Below, one piece after another: positions 25,311-37,600 of a DNA stretch of 64,000 bases. The translations under genes were made by a program, and so were the position numbers. The notes beneath the pieces were generated by a model. It worked only from the letters and a program-made list of their open reading frames with translations, searched no databases and was not told the origin of the DNA. The stretch spans positions 14,633,501 through 14,697,500 of the forward strand of contig OY970822.1 of the NCBI GenBank assembly GCA_963853835.1. The letters run 5' to 3'. The stretch is from Calendula officinalis (Eukaryota; Streptophyta; Magnoliopsida; Asterales; Asteraceae). Each line of letters begins with the position of its first letter. Positions within the stretch are counted from its first letter, which is position 1.

Positions 25311-28300
25311 ATGTATTCCCCCCTCAATTTCCTCACATCGGCGCTTCTTATTTTCCTCAGTCTGTCATTTCCAGCCGTCGATTCCGATCCCCGAGTAACG
25401 AACGCCAGCAACCTATTATGTGGCACCGCTCAAGCAACAACCACCAGTTTCATCCCAACATTTGTACAAGCAATGGAACAACTTTCAAGCAATCTCAACA
25501 ATTCAAATAACAACTTCGCCGTCACAAACATCACAAACCCATCTTTACCTCCCTTTTACGCGCTAATTCAATGTCACCAAGATCTTTCCCATACCGATTG
25601 TCTTGTTTGTTACGCCGTCAGCCGTACCTCTGTTCCGGCTTGTCTTCCCCGGACCTCCGGCCGGATTTTTCTCGACGGTTGCTTTGTTCGCTACGATAAT
25701 CATAGTTTCTTTCAAGAAGCTGTTGATCCTGCAACTGATGCTAGAAACTGTAATTCAAGTATAGCGAGGAATGATTGGAATGATTTTAGAGGCGGGTTTC
25801 CAGAATTTAACAGAAGTGCACGAGGATTAGTTGAAAATCTTACAGAATTAGCATTAAATAACAGCGGATTTAGTGTTTTGGAATTTGGGGGTGTTTATGG
25901 GTTAGCACAGTGCTGGGAAAGTTTGAGTAATCAAGAATGTAGGGTTTGTTTAAATAAAGCGAAAAATGAAATTAGCAGCTGCTTGCCAAGTAGAGAGGGA
26001 AGGAGTATGAACGCTGGGTGTTTTTTAAGGTATTCTACGGAGAAATTTTACGACAATGATTCACAGTCAGATGGGGGTAATTCAGGTATTTCACTTTATC
26101 CCTTTCGATCCTTTTTTTTATACGATGATTAGATTGTGTGGGTTTTGTTTTGTGAATCGTGATCATATGATTCCTGCAAAAAAGTATGAATTTTTAGATT
26201 CGATTGGTGGGTTTATGTGTTTCTTGAAGTTTTGTGGGTTTAATGATTAAGTTTGTGGATCACTTTGAAATCTTCTTTTCAATCTTTTCTTAAATTCTGT
26301 TATGATCCCGATGCGGGAAAATTTCTCTCTTGATTGAATACGATGCGTTCCTAAATGTTTGTTCTTTGTTTTACATTAGAATAGTACTTTGTGCAAAACA
26401 ACAATCTAATTTATTAGTCTTTTTCATCCTAATTTATACATCAATCTTTGTAATTTTAACATATCCTAAAATTATTATTAACTAAAAATTCTTCCTATAA
26501 AAAATTAATTAAATAATAAAGATGAAATTTTATTAATTACACATTGCAATAAATAATACTCCGTATCTTTTTTAATTGTGTGCTTCTTACAAGAATTTTG
26601 AGATAGAAAGAATATTATTTTTTGTAAGTTTAAATTATAATTTGTTGAATTTAGCCGTTTGAGTAAAACGTACTAATTTACTATACATTTATTTATAGCA
26701 AAACTAACACAAATACATAATAAATATTTCTTTTTAATGAAATGCTAATTGTATTATAATGTAGTATACCAAGTTAATATCAAAGTTGAATTTCTTTAAT
26801 AATTTTAGTTGATACTTTTTTTTGTTGATTTTTATTTTGAAGGAGATGGGATGGTATTGTAATGATTATAGTACGATGATCAAATTAAAAATTAATTGAA
26901 TTTATGTTTGTATATATGCGATATATGTTCTAGATATATTTATTTGTACTTGTTTGATTATTGTTTTTTAATATTTTATTTCAAGTCTTTAAATACTTTT
27001 TTTTTGGTTTCATGGCAAGTGGTGCTAAGATTCGCACGATTGTCCACTTTAAAAAATAATGGGCTTCACTATTGATTGTTTTTAACTTTCTGCTAAGTTG
27101 ATTATTATTACATCCGAATTCAAAAGTCAAAATTGTGATTTTCGAACACAAAATTTTCTTCTTCATATTTCGCTTGCCGATTAAAACCCAGGCCACAAAA
27201 GGATATTGTTTATTATTTCTAGGAATTGAACTAGAAATTTAATAAGAATTTCACATTTTCTGGAAACTAAGTCTTAACTTGGTCATCATCATCGTAATTA
27301 TTTCGAACTCAAATTAAATATGAGTATCATTGGTTTTTTGTTTCCAGATATTGTGATATTGCTGTTATTAGCTAACATAATATTTATATTTACTTGAAAG
27401 TACAAAATTTCTAACAAAAGTTTGAACTTTAAAATGCTCGTATTTTTTTGACACTCAAAAGTCAAACTTTTTTTTGGGGTCAGTAGTTGGAATATCAAAT
27501 CATTGAACATCCACGTGCAACGATATTTCCTTGTTTAATTTTTTATTCTCAAATCCAATTAAAGTTTGGGTGTTTTTTAGGTTAACCTACTTGCAAGACA
27601 ATTCTAAAGATACTTTGTTTGATTTTTTCTCTTGGTCCATTTCTTTATGTCTTTTTTATTGGGGTACTTAGTTTAAAACAGGTACTTTAAACTGAAAAGG
27701 TTGTCAAAAAGGGAAATAAGTGTAGTTTTCATGTGAAAAACGGTTACAATTTTCTAATTATAAAAAAATTATTGTTAGAGGGGTATATTGGTAATTATAA
27801 CTTGTATATCTCCATTTCAGCACTTTCAAGTCCAGGAGCCAAAGTAGCTGTTGTTTTGGCAGCAGTTGCCTTCCTCATGATCTCATCTTTTGGTGGTTAT
27901 GCAGCATATGCAAGAATATTAAAGCGCCGAGAAGGTAAATTACAATCCTACCCCTCAAGACATATTATTGTTATTTGCAGGAATAACGAAATTCTTGACT
28001 TACATTTACAGAAAAGAAAAACATGGGCCAACTATCGCGTTCATTCAACAAATCTGGATTAAAGTACAAATACGAAACACTCGAAAAAGCGACAAATTAC
28101 TTTGATATCTCAAATAAATTAGGGCAAGGGGGAGCGGGGTCCGTTTACAAAGGAACTCTTCCTAATGGAGATGTTGTTGCGGTTAAACGGTTATTTTTCA
28201 ATACAAGGCAATGGGTCGATGAGTTCTTTAATGAAGTTAACTTAGTTAGTGCAATTGAACACAAGAACCTAATCAAACTTTTGGCTTGTAGTATCGAAGG

Positions 28301-29363
28301 GCCCGAAAGTCTTTTGGTCTATGAGTTTGTCCCAAATAAAAGTCTTGATCATTTCCTCTTCGGTAATTTACTTCTCGATCTTTAACTACTTTAAAATAAG
28401 TGTTGAATTAATATTAATTATTTGGATTGCAGATAAGGATAAAGCGCAAATTTTAAGCTGGAAACAGCGAATTGGAGTAATTCTTGGAACAGCAGAAGGT
28501 TTAGCATATCTACATACAGGGTGTCATGTTAGAATAATTCATCGCGACATTAAGAGTAGCAATATTCTTCTTGATAAAGATTTTTCTCCAAAAATTGCGG
28601 ATTTTGGTCTCGTGAGGACTTTTGGAGCTGATCGAAGTCATCTTACCACCGGAATTGCTGGAACTTTGTAAGAAAATCTCTAAATTCTCTAATTCAAATG
28701 GTTTTTTTTTTGTTCCAAAATATGAGTTTTTAACTCACTATTTTTGTGTTGTTTCAGGGGGTATATGGCACCTGAATACATAGTCCGAGGACAACTAACA
28801 GAAAAAGCCGATGTTTTCAGTTTCGGAGTCGTGGTTCTTGAAATCGCGTGTGGGAAAAGAAACAACGCCTTTGTAGAAGACTCGGGTTCCCTTTTACAAA
28901 CCGTAAGTCTCAAAAAACCGCACGTTTTTTTCTTAAACTTTGATTTTTTTTAGATTGCATGGTTATTAACCACTTTTTGAATTTATAGGTATGGAAGCTA
29001 TACAAAGAAGGTGTTGTAACGGAAGCAATTGATCCGTTACTAAAAGGTGATTTTCCCGAACAAGAAGCAATAGAAGTTTTGCAAATCGGGCTTTTGTGCA
29101 CACAAGCATCGGCGGCATTAAGACCATCAATGGTGGAAGTGGTTGAGTTTATGACCAAAAAAAGTGGAGATCGAGAAATCCCGGTCCCGCATCAACCGCC
29201 ATTTTTAAATGCTCGGGCCCTCATGTCTCAAGGCGGGCTAACCAATAGCTCGAGTTCTAGCCCGTTGGGTAAAGTTGGGATGTCTTATACAACAACATCA
29301 CAATCGTCTACTACCCCGAGCTCAGAGTGGCCGTTAAGAATAGATGAATTGAGCTCAACTTAG
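25311..29363 (+). CDS. Cysteine-rich receptor-like protein kinase (two DUF26 domains)
   Basis: Six exons join in frame to 664 residues: 25311-26085, 27821-27934, 28012-28362, 28433-28667, 28758-28902 and 28989-29363. Residues 1-25 form a signal peptide. Two extracellular DUF26/Gnk2 domains follow, with C-X8-C-X2-C motifs CHQDLSHTDCLVC and CWESLSNQECRVC. Exon 2 encodes one membrane span (VAVVLAAVAFLMISSFGGYA). The kinase has GQGGAGSVYKG, VAVKR, an RD-type HRDIKSSNILLD, DFG and MAPEY, all in order, so it should be active. The tail is Ser-rich. The ATP loop and the IVRGQLTEKADVFSFGVV segment resemble CRK2/CRK3/CRK42-type kinases. Such proteins sit in the plasma membrane and act in stress, immune and redox signalling; the ligand is unknown. 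Intron 1 is 1.7 kb, the others are short. Confidence 0.95.
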
Positions 29364-29706
29364 CTTCATTCATTGGGCTATGAGTTAGGGTTTATTATTT
29401 AGAGGGTTTTGCGTTGAATTGAAGAAGGTAAATCTTATCAAGGGTTTTGGGAGACTTGTGCATATCTTACAACAAAGTTTAGGTTCATATTTTATTGTTT
29501 TTTTTCTTCAATTTTTTTTTCGGAAATATTTAGTGTTTATTGTAATCTTGAAGGGAAATTTTGTGCATTCTATCAAGAAAATAAGCAATTATAAGGTTTG
29601 GTTATCTTTTACATTGTATTTTGGTTTGATTACCTTAGCTAAGAGATTGCTAAATATAGATTTTCTTTTTTCTTCATTTTCATTAGATTATCTGAACTTG
29701 TTGAAG
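29364..29706 (+). other. 3' flank and presumed 3'UTR of the receptor kinase gene
   Basis: T-rich sequence follows the stop codon. No separate gene is supported; the open frame here has no family features. Confidence 0.4.
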
Positions 29707-30279
29707 GGTCGTGCATGGGGCGGTTTTAGGCTCAAATCGAACCCAATCCGCTAATTTTGGTTTTAGGATTTTCAAACCCAATGGTTTTGGTTTATATCGG
29801 TTTCGGTTTTAACGGTTTTAAGCCCTTAACGGTTCGGTTTTGGTTTTAAAACCGAATCCACCTTGTTTTGAACATAAATATATAATTTCATGCAATAATT
29901 TTTATTTTTCTAAAATTACATACAAATTTCAACAATGAATGCCATTTTTAGCCCGAAATTCAAACAATAAACATATTTTGTAGCATATAATAGTAATAAA
30001 AACATTAATAAACCGTAGTAGATAGACTTTCAAATATTTAAATAGGTTGACTTTTATTTAATAACTATAAAATAAAAATTATATATAATATATTAAATAT
30101 TAGTGGGGCGGTTTCTTAAGGGGCGGTTTGTAGTTAAAACCGAAACCAAACCGAATCCATCGGTTTTTCCAAAATCTAAAACCGAACCGGCGGTTTTGAA
30201 ATGGTTTCGGTTTTAACGGTTCGGTTTTGGCGGTTTTAACGGATTGGTTTCGGTTTTTCGGTTTCTATGCTCACCCCTA
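29707..30279. mobile_element. hAT-type MITE filled with CGGTTTT words
   Basis: The 573-bp element is flanked by GTTGAAG at 29700-29706 and 30280-30286. The right end reads ATGCTCACCCCTA; the left end is GGTCGTGCATGGGGCGG. Both halves consist of CGGTTTT/AAAACCG words around an AT-rich centre. The 7-8 bp duplication and the better preserved sister copy at 33274 point to hAT. Confidence 0.75.
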
Positions 30280-30888
30280 GTTGAAGTACTTGGTTTGCAT
30301 GGACAAATGTTTTGCGTAATTGCATTCAACTATATTATAGGCTGATAGCCCGATAACCGGCATCATCTATTAACGTTTTTGTTTATAAATAAGCGACTTG
30401 TATGTTTCAATACAAACTTACACACAATTTGTGGAAATTAATGAGTAATTTAGATACTCTTGAGAGTAAACACAAGTCAAGTTTAAAAGTATAGGTATTA
30501 TACTATTTTTCAATTTTATGTAATAACTTATCATTTATAATTACTAATATGTTACTCGGACAAAGTCGATGTTACATGTATTTAATTAAGTGGTGTTTCT
30601 ATTTTTTAATATAATAATTATTATTTTATAACTATTACACACCTTTTCATCTTGAATTTTAACCTTGTTCTCGATGTGTTGGTTAAAAGACCCAATAATA
30701 ATAATAATATAATATAATTCAAACTACAGGAATAAGAAATTAATGGCGTCCATTATCAACCATATGTTTTTCTAAATCGTCAATTTTGACCACATGATAT
30801 GACATGTAATTGAAAATGACATTTTATCAGTAACATATAAAAATATCATTTTAATTAAAAAATGTTATATTATATAGTTATACTTTAT

Positions 30889-30950
30889 GCGTAATTCATC
30901 ATCTCTTATGCATAATTCATCATCTCTTATGCATAATTCATCATCTTAGA
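30889..30950. repeat. 21-bp tandem repeat, three copies
   Basis: The unit ATGCATAATTCATCATCTCTT occurs three times; the first copy has G for A and the last is cut short. Confidence 0.85.
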
Positions 30951-32440
30951 TTCTTAGATAGGGAGATGGTGATATATAGATATTTCCTTCATTACGTCTC
31001 CCCACTTGTAACGTCTGTTGCAATAATTTTAATAGCAAAATTCATTTCTCATAGATAAACATGTTATAGAGAATTTAAAGTTATTTAAAGATTTAACCAC
31101 AATTTGTGTGCAAATGTGTACAACCTTTTAAATGTTACCTCATATTGTATTATCTAGGTTTTTATAATTCTTAATCCAATTATTTTCTAGAAACGTGAGT
31201 ACACACGTGTTCGTGTATGTGTGTGTTGCCACTAAAATTGAAAACAGAATCGAAAAGGTTGTATATGTTAAGTTTCTAGAAAGTCTTTGGTCATGCTTGG
31301 GATGTTAATAAAGTACTCATTTTTTTTTAGAATAGTAATAGTAATAAGAAGCCTTGTTTTGAGGAGTTAAATTGAATTGTTCATTATATAAATTTAAGGG
31401 GACTTGTGGAGTTGGTAGGAAGAAGTTGTTACGAAATTGCTATGGAATTATTAATGGAGAAAGAGAAGTTTGAGTGGGGAAGCTTTCTTCTTGTTTGGAT
31501 TAAACTGCAAAAGATTTCATCCTAATTTATAATTTGATTATCAAAGTCTGAAAATCGTGGAAAAGAATATTGATTTCGTAAAATGTTTCGTCCACAATAA
31601 TTTGTTGGAAAAAATTTAGTTTTTTAGAAGAATTTAGATATATTTAATTTAATTATATATAAAGGGCTGTTTAGTTGTAATCTTTTTTGACAATTTTCTA
31701 GCAAGGTTTTATAGTAAGACTAAAAAAATCATTGAAGGTATTTAAATTGGACTTTAAAAAATAATAAAAAATCTTACTTTCAATTATATATTTGAATTTC
31801 TGGAAAATGATTTTTTTAACAATTTTACTTTTCAAAGAAATAAAACTCATTTATTTTCTAAACTGGAAAATTTAAACATGTGAACACGTTTTAAAGTTTT
31901 TGGATAGTTTTTTAGAGATATAGAAGACCTCCAATTTTCTAGAAAAAGGAGATAAAATTAAGAGAAAACTTCATTATGCAAGTAAAGTAACAACAATAGG
32001 CCTTTTTCCTGATGATTTTCATATTTCATCGGCCAAATTAATATTTTGAATGCTATTTTGTTTTTTGTTGAAAGAAGGAAAATGGTCTCACAAAAGTCAT
32101 TGTCGAAGTATAAATATAGGTTTGAGTCACTGTCTATCAAATTATCAAAGGCTAAATCATCAGTTGCACCGCCCACATCACCTTTTCAAATTAATTTCTC
32201 AAATAAATTATGGGTTGGTGAGCAACCGCTGGCGTTGGGGTGACCATGTTTATATCAACAAAAAACAACTTTTAGTGTTGAAAAGGAAGCTATTGTAATA
32301 ATGTTTTGTTCCATTCAATTTGTCATCTTGTTACTAGAAGAATTTATTTCAAGTGAGAAAATTATGTATGAAAACAGAGAATATTAGCCTTCTAACTTAA
32401 AGTAGCCAAAAATCTAAAACCGTATCTTTTGAAACTAGCA

Positions 32441-32471
32441 GGGTACCCGCGCAATGCGGCGGCGGGTACCC
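32441..32471. repeat. Perfect GC-rich inverted repeat
   Basis: GGGTACCCGC and GCGGGTACCC form 10-bp arms around an 11-base loop (GCAATGCGGCG) in otherwise AT-rich DNA. It may mark the end of a degraded transposon; the class is unknown. Confidence 0.6.
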
Positions 32472-32718
32472 AGAAACTATATTTCGTGGCGAGCAAGTAT
32501 TGTTCGTTTACACGATTTTTCCAACAATAATTGCGCAAATGAATGATTTTTTCCGTCTTTAAAAATTGCAATTAGTAATCATTATCATCTATAACATAAT
32601 AATACATTCAAGTTAACCAATAAACTTAAGGATTATAATTAAAGAATATGTGAGCACACAAACAAATACCTTGATCATAGAAAGTTCGATACAATATGTT
32701 TTCAATTTAAAGTTGGTT

Positions 32719-33138
32719 GTTTATTTGTTCTAAAACAAATTGTCATTTAGAGCAATTGGTTAACACACAATCAGATTTCACAAGAAGTCTTGTGTTCGAA
32801 TCCTGAAAGCAACACTTTTTTTATTTTTGTGGTGTTGAAGAAGTTACTAAAAGTGAAAATGTCCTTAAGTTTAAGTTTAAGGAGTTGCTATGTTTAGTAG
32901 TCCTAAATGCTTTGTAGATAGTATAGATGTTTATTTGTTCTAAAACAAATTGTCATTTAGAGCAATTGGTTAACACACGGTCAAATTTCACAAGAGGTCT
33001 TGTGTTCGAATCCTGAAAGCAACACTTTTTTATTTTTGTGGTGTTGAAGAAGTTACTAAAAGTGGAAATGTCCTTAAGTTTAAGTTTAAGGAGTTGCTAT
33101 GTTTAGTAGTCCTAAATGCTTTATAGATAGTATAGATG
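32719..33138 (+). repeat. Tandem pair of a 210-bp SINE-like unit
   Basis: Two units of exactly 210 bp (32719-32928 and 32929-33138) differ at only a few bases. Each has a box-A-like TAGAGCAATTGG and a box-B-like GTGTTCGAATCC about 40 bases apart, the spacing of a tRNA-derived pol III promoter. No A-tail or target duplication is evident, so the SINE call is tentative while the duplication is certain. Confidence 0.75.
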
Positions 33139-33273
33139 TAAATGTGAAACCACTCCATTCAAAACATAAGTAAAATCATAAAGAAAATTGCATATGTAGT
33201 TGTACTATATATTTTCTTTTAAAATGAATTGCATAACTACAACAAACATTCACCGATCACCGTAGCCCTACCT

Positions 33274-33891
33274 AAGGGTGAGCATCAAAACCGAAAAATT
33301 GAATTGAAACCGAAAAACCCGAAAAAACCGAACCATTTGAAAAACCAATATCAACGGTTTTGATTTTTGAAAAACCGCAATGTTTGGGGCGGTTTTCGGG
33401 GGCATATTAAAAACCAAAACGAAAAACCCGCCCCGCCCCGCCATTATATATATTTTAAGTTTTATAAAAATATTCCTATATTTTTAAAAGATTTAATATA
33501 GATTTGTTTGCAAAAGGAAACAACGATTCAATGAAACTTCTATGGATGAAGACATGGACTAAGATTGTTGCAAAAGATTGTTGAATGTTATTCTATTGTT
33601 AATCTTATTCAAATTATCTTAGTTGAGTTCATTATTACATTATACTAAACTTACGAGTTTTTTTATTTATCACGAAATGAGTTAAAGTTTGGGAGTTTGA
33701 ATCATAACATTAATTTTTAAGGTAACAAATTAATAAATTTAAAGGAAACTAAATCCGAAACCGAACCGAAAACCCGAAAAAATCAAAAAATCAAAACCGA
33801 AAAACCCGAAACCGAACGAAGTGTAATTCTTAAAACCCAAACTTTTAGGGCGAGGTCTGTTTTAGTTAAAAACCGCCCATACTCACCCCGC
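33274..33891. mobile_element. hAT-type MITE filled with AAAACCG words
   Basis: The 618-bp element starts AAGGGTGAGCATC and its right end in reverse complement reads GCGGGGTGAGTATGGGCGG. It is flanked by the perfect 8-bp repeat CCCTACCT at 33266-33273 and 33892-33899. AAACCGAAAAACCCG-type words fill both sides. An 8-bp duplication is the hAT hallmark. Confidence 0.82.
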
Positions 33892-33899
33892 CCCTACCT

Positions 33900-34609
33900 T
33901 ATCTGTAATGCGCTCCCTCTTAAGAGCCCCTTGAATTTAATATCAACTTAACATTTCATAATTAAAAATGTAGGCTAGTAATTGGTACACAACAATTTTA
34001 ATGTTTGGACTGTTTAACCCTTGCATTATTTAACTCATTTATTTACCATTTGCTATGCAAGGTAAATAGTCAATGTTGCTCCTCAGTACTCATTTCGTTC
34101 AATAGTTCTGAAGACTATAATCCGTTACTCAAGAGTGCTCGGATTGAGATTTTTAAGTGGAGTAGTGGAAAGTAAAGTTTCCCAAGTTTTAGTTTGACCG
34201 AACTTTTTGACCGATTTAGGCCGACTGGTCACTTTTAATTTTGATGTCAGAATCTAGTGTACTAATTTGTGTCATCTTTCACTCTCTGGTTGGAAGATTT
34301 TGTTAGTTATTTATCTTTTTTTTTTTTTTTTTTTTGTGGTTTGCAACGGATATCCAGGTTGTTGCGTAATCAGAATTTTTGTAAGTTCGGGTGGTTTTTA
34401 TATATTGGCTGTTTCTATAAAAAAAAGGGAGGTTGGGCCCTACATCTCCATATTTCTGAGTAAACATTTCTTCTATTATTTTCAAACATTGTAAAAAGTA
34501 GCGAGTAAAATGAAGCTAAGAATGTTAATTGTCATGCGTAAAAACATGACTTATTAACACATTTTGTTATTCTAAGGTATGGAGTTAAGTTTTTATAGTA
34601 GAAAAGCAG
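33900..34609. other. Intergenic DNA and 3' flank of the helicase gene
   Basis: No gene is supported. A 19-base T-run lies at 34317-34335. Confidence 0.4.
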
Positions 34610-37600
34610 TTAAAGAAACGAAAAGACACTCTTAAACCTGTGAAATGGATCCGCAACCTCACTTGTTTTAGCTACTGTTGCAAATGAACAGCTTTGCCCG
34701 TTTGCTAACCTTGGAGATTTTATATGCTGTGAGATTCCTTCTCGAATACCTACTTCACCTCGAGGTTTCACAGGCTCTAAATCTAAAACGATCACATTTT
34801 GTTTCTCAAGTACATTTGACTTTGCAGCTGCAAATGAGTCAAAGTCAAAGTTAGTATTGGGTGACTTGGTCGTGTGTATGGTCTTGATTTCCTCGACTCG
34901 GGGGAAGCTTTTGGCTTTCTTTCTTATATGTTCAAATATTGTATCCGAGTTTAGTACGTTGGATGGAGTCTTTTCTTTTGGCTCAGTTGGTTCTTCTTCA
35001 AATCCTTCAGTTAGGTTTAGGAATTCTATAGTGTCATTGATTGCCAGCTGTCTATCACGTGTACGTTTTCTTATAAGATTTAATGTCTCCTCAGATGGTG
35101 GATACTCAGTAGTTGATTTCGTTCCCAAACAAGGTAAACTTTTAGCTTTTTCACGTATGTGATCGAAAATGCTTCTTTCAGTAATGATTTTGCAATCCTC
35201 ATCATCATCACCATCGTTGTTGTTGTTAACAACAACTGGCTCACCTGTAGCAAGCACGGGTAGCTTGATAACTTGAAATAGAATATATATTTACAAATTA
35301 AGCCTCGAAAGCTGCTGATTGTACCTTCATCTGAATCGTCATCCAGGAGTTTGAAACTTGGCCTGATCACAGCAACGAAAAACTAATTAACAAACGTAGA
35401 GGTGGAAAATTTAGGCAGGTTGTTAACAATCTAATAATTTTAATAAAATGATTTTTAGAGGTTTTATGCATTGAAAATATACTATGGACAACTTTTGACC
35501 CATTTGACCCACTTGACTCGTTTCTTTTTTATAAAAATATAATGATTAAAGGTTTAAAACATACATGGAATCTTCATTTTTGGACTTTAATGACATTTCG
35601 GGCCCACGAGCTGGAACATTAGGTGCATGATCAGTTTCAGGATCAATAATGCACACATCAGCAGGCTGAGGCAAGGAGGGTTTTTTGGTTGCATATTTAT
35701 GATAGGTATCCATGTTATAGTCCTTCATTAGTATAACCTTCTGGCGTAAGTCAATACCAACTGAATAAATATCAAAACCAAAAAAAGTGAAATTACTTAA
35801 ATGTTATAAACAAATGAATACAGAAGTGAATTAGAAGATGAAACTTTACTGAATTCTTCAAAAATCAAATCTGCCTTAACAGTTAGCTTTCCTTGCAGAG
35901 GGCTTGTAACTAGTATTGTTGCACTATATGGGCTGCTCTCAGATCACCAACACAGATTAAAAATTATAATTTGTTAACAGAAAAAATAGAAGTGACCAGA
36001 AAATTCTTAAATGGGATCTCTTGTAGAGTGGAAGGAAACATCGTTGTTACCTTGTAAATTCTTCCACTCTGCAGAAACCAATTGGAAAATGATGTCAGAT
36101 TGTCAGGTCAGTTATCATAGCAATTGTAGTTTAAACCAGTTTTATTACCTTATTTTCTCATGAAAAACTATCATGTTATCTTCCTCTACAGCAACAACCT
36201 GTCAAAAATGCAAGTTCTGTAAACAATATTGTTTAACAAGCATTGTCATTAGAGGTTGTAATTTCAACCAATTTATATACACATGGGCTGATCTGTGTCG
36301 TATTTTATCTCAAACGAGTCAAATGAATTTTTTTTAGCTAAATGGGAATGTGTCAAACGGATCAAACTGGTCGAAAGTTGATGAAAGTTTAATTTTAATA
36401 CGTACAACCTCTTATATCATCATTGTCTTAGGCCATGTTTGGGAAAGCTTATTTAAGGGGCTTTTAAGCTTATTAAGCTCGAAAATTAGTGCAATTTTCG
36501 AGCTTAATAAGCTAAAAAGCTTAAAAGACCCTTAAATAAGCTTTCCCAAACATGCCCTTAGTACTGTCTATGTAATCAGAATTAACATTCTCATTAAGTC
36601 ATTATCTATGCAAAAAGGAAAAAAAGGTTCATTTTTTGGAAAAGCAGGACAAAAAGGTATTTGTGGGTCAAATTACCCATTTTGACCCATTACCCAACCG
36701 ACCTAACCCTATTGTAAAAAACATGTTCCTAATCACGTACCATATCAGCATAATGCCGTTTAGTTGCTTGTGACTGAGACAATCTCGTTAATGTCATAAC
36801 CAGTTTGGACTTGCCATAATTTGGACAAGTTATTTCCTCAATTTTCATTTCAACTTTTGGCGGAAGTGACAACAATGATTCCTTAATGTGGTTACCAAAC
36901 GGGAACTTTCTACCAGTAACCATCTCTATTTTCCTTGGGTCTGCTTCAGAAAGGGTATCAAATGACTTTACTCCCATAGATTGCAAGGCCTGACAACATA
37001 AAAAATATTCTTTAATTTATGTATATATATAATTTACTTTTTATTGTATAGGTTTTGAGATTTTAAGAATGAACAATACCTTTGCGGTTACCATACCAAT
37101 ACCAGGCAATTGTTTCAGCAGATACGGGCTGTCTTCCCAGAGTTTTTGATGTAAAGATTTCGCTAGAAGGATTGAATTTAAAGCTCCCTTGTAATTCTTT
37201 TTATATATAAAATATTCTTTCATGCATTTCGCAATTCGACACCCGTTTGAACAAACTGAGTTCATGTCCTATGTGAGTATACGGGTCGAGTCAGAGTGGG
37301 TCGACCCACAAATAATTTTTTGTTCATTTTTTAAAATACTATTAAAAATCAATAGATTACTAACCTGGGTTAGAGACAAATCATGGGCTAAAGGATCTCC
37401 AGTCAAGCAATCATTTGCCAAAATAAATAGTTTCTCTTCTCTAGTTTGTATACGCTTTTTCTTCTTCCCTCTATCTCCAAGGATATGAAATTTAAGCCTA
37501 CCATCTTTATCGTTATTTATGTCATTTAGAAGCTTCTTTTCATTCCGTCTCAATTGTACCCCTTCATTTCAGGAAATGGAATCAGTTATTTAATTAAATA

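Larger units (their letters stand above)
30287..32718. other. AT-rich intergenic DNA
   Basis: No gene is supported. It contains a 21-bp tandem triplet (30889-30950) and a GC-rich palindrome (32441-32471). Confidence 0.45.

Noticed and set aside
29760..30260. CGGTTTT words as an interstitial telomere
   Set aside because: They are irregular, occur in both orientations and lie inside an element with a target duplication; no run of a known telomere unit is present.
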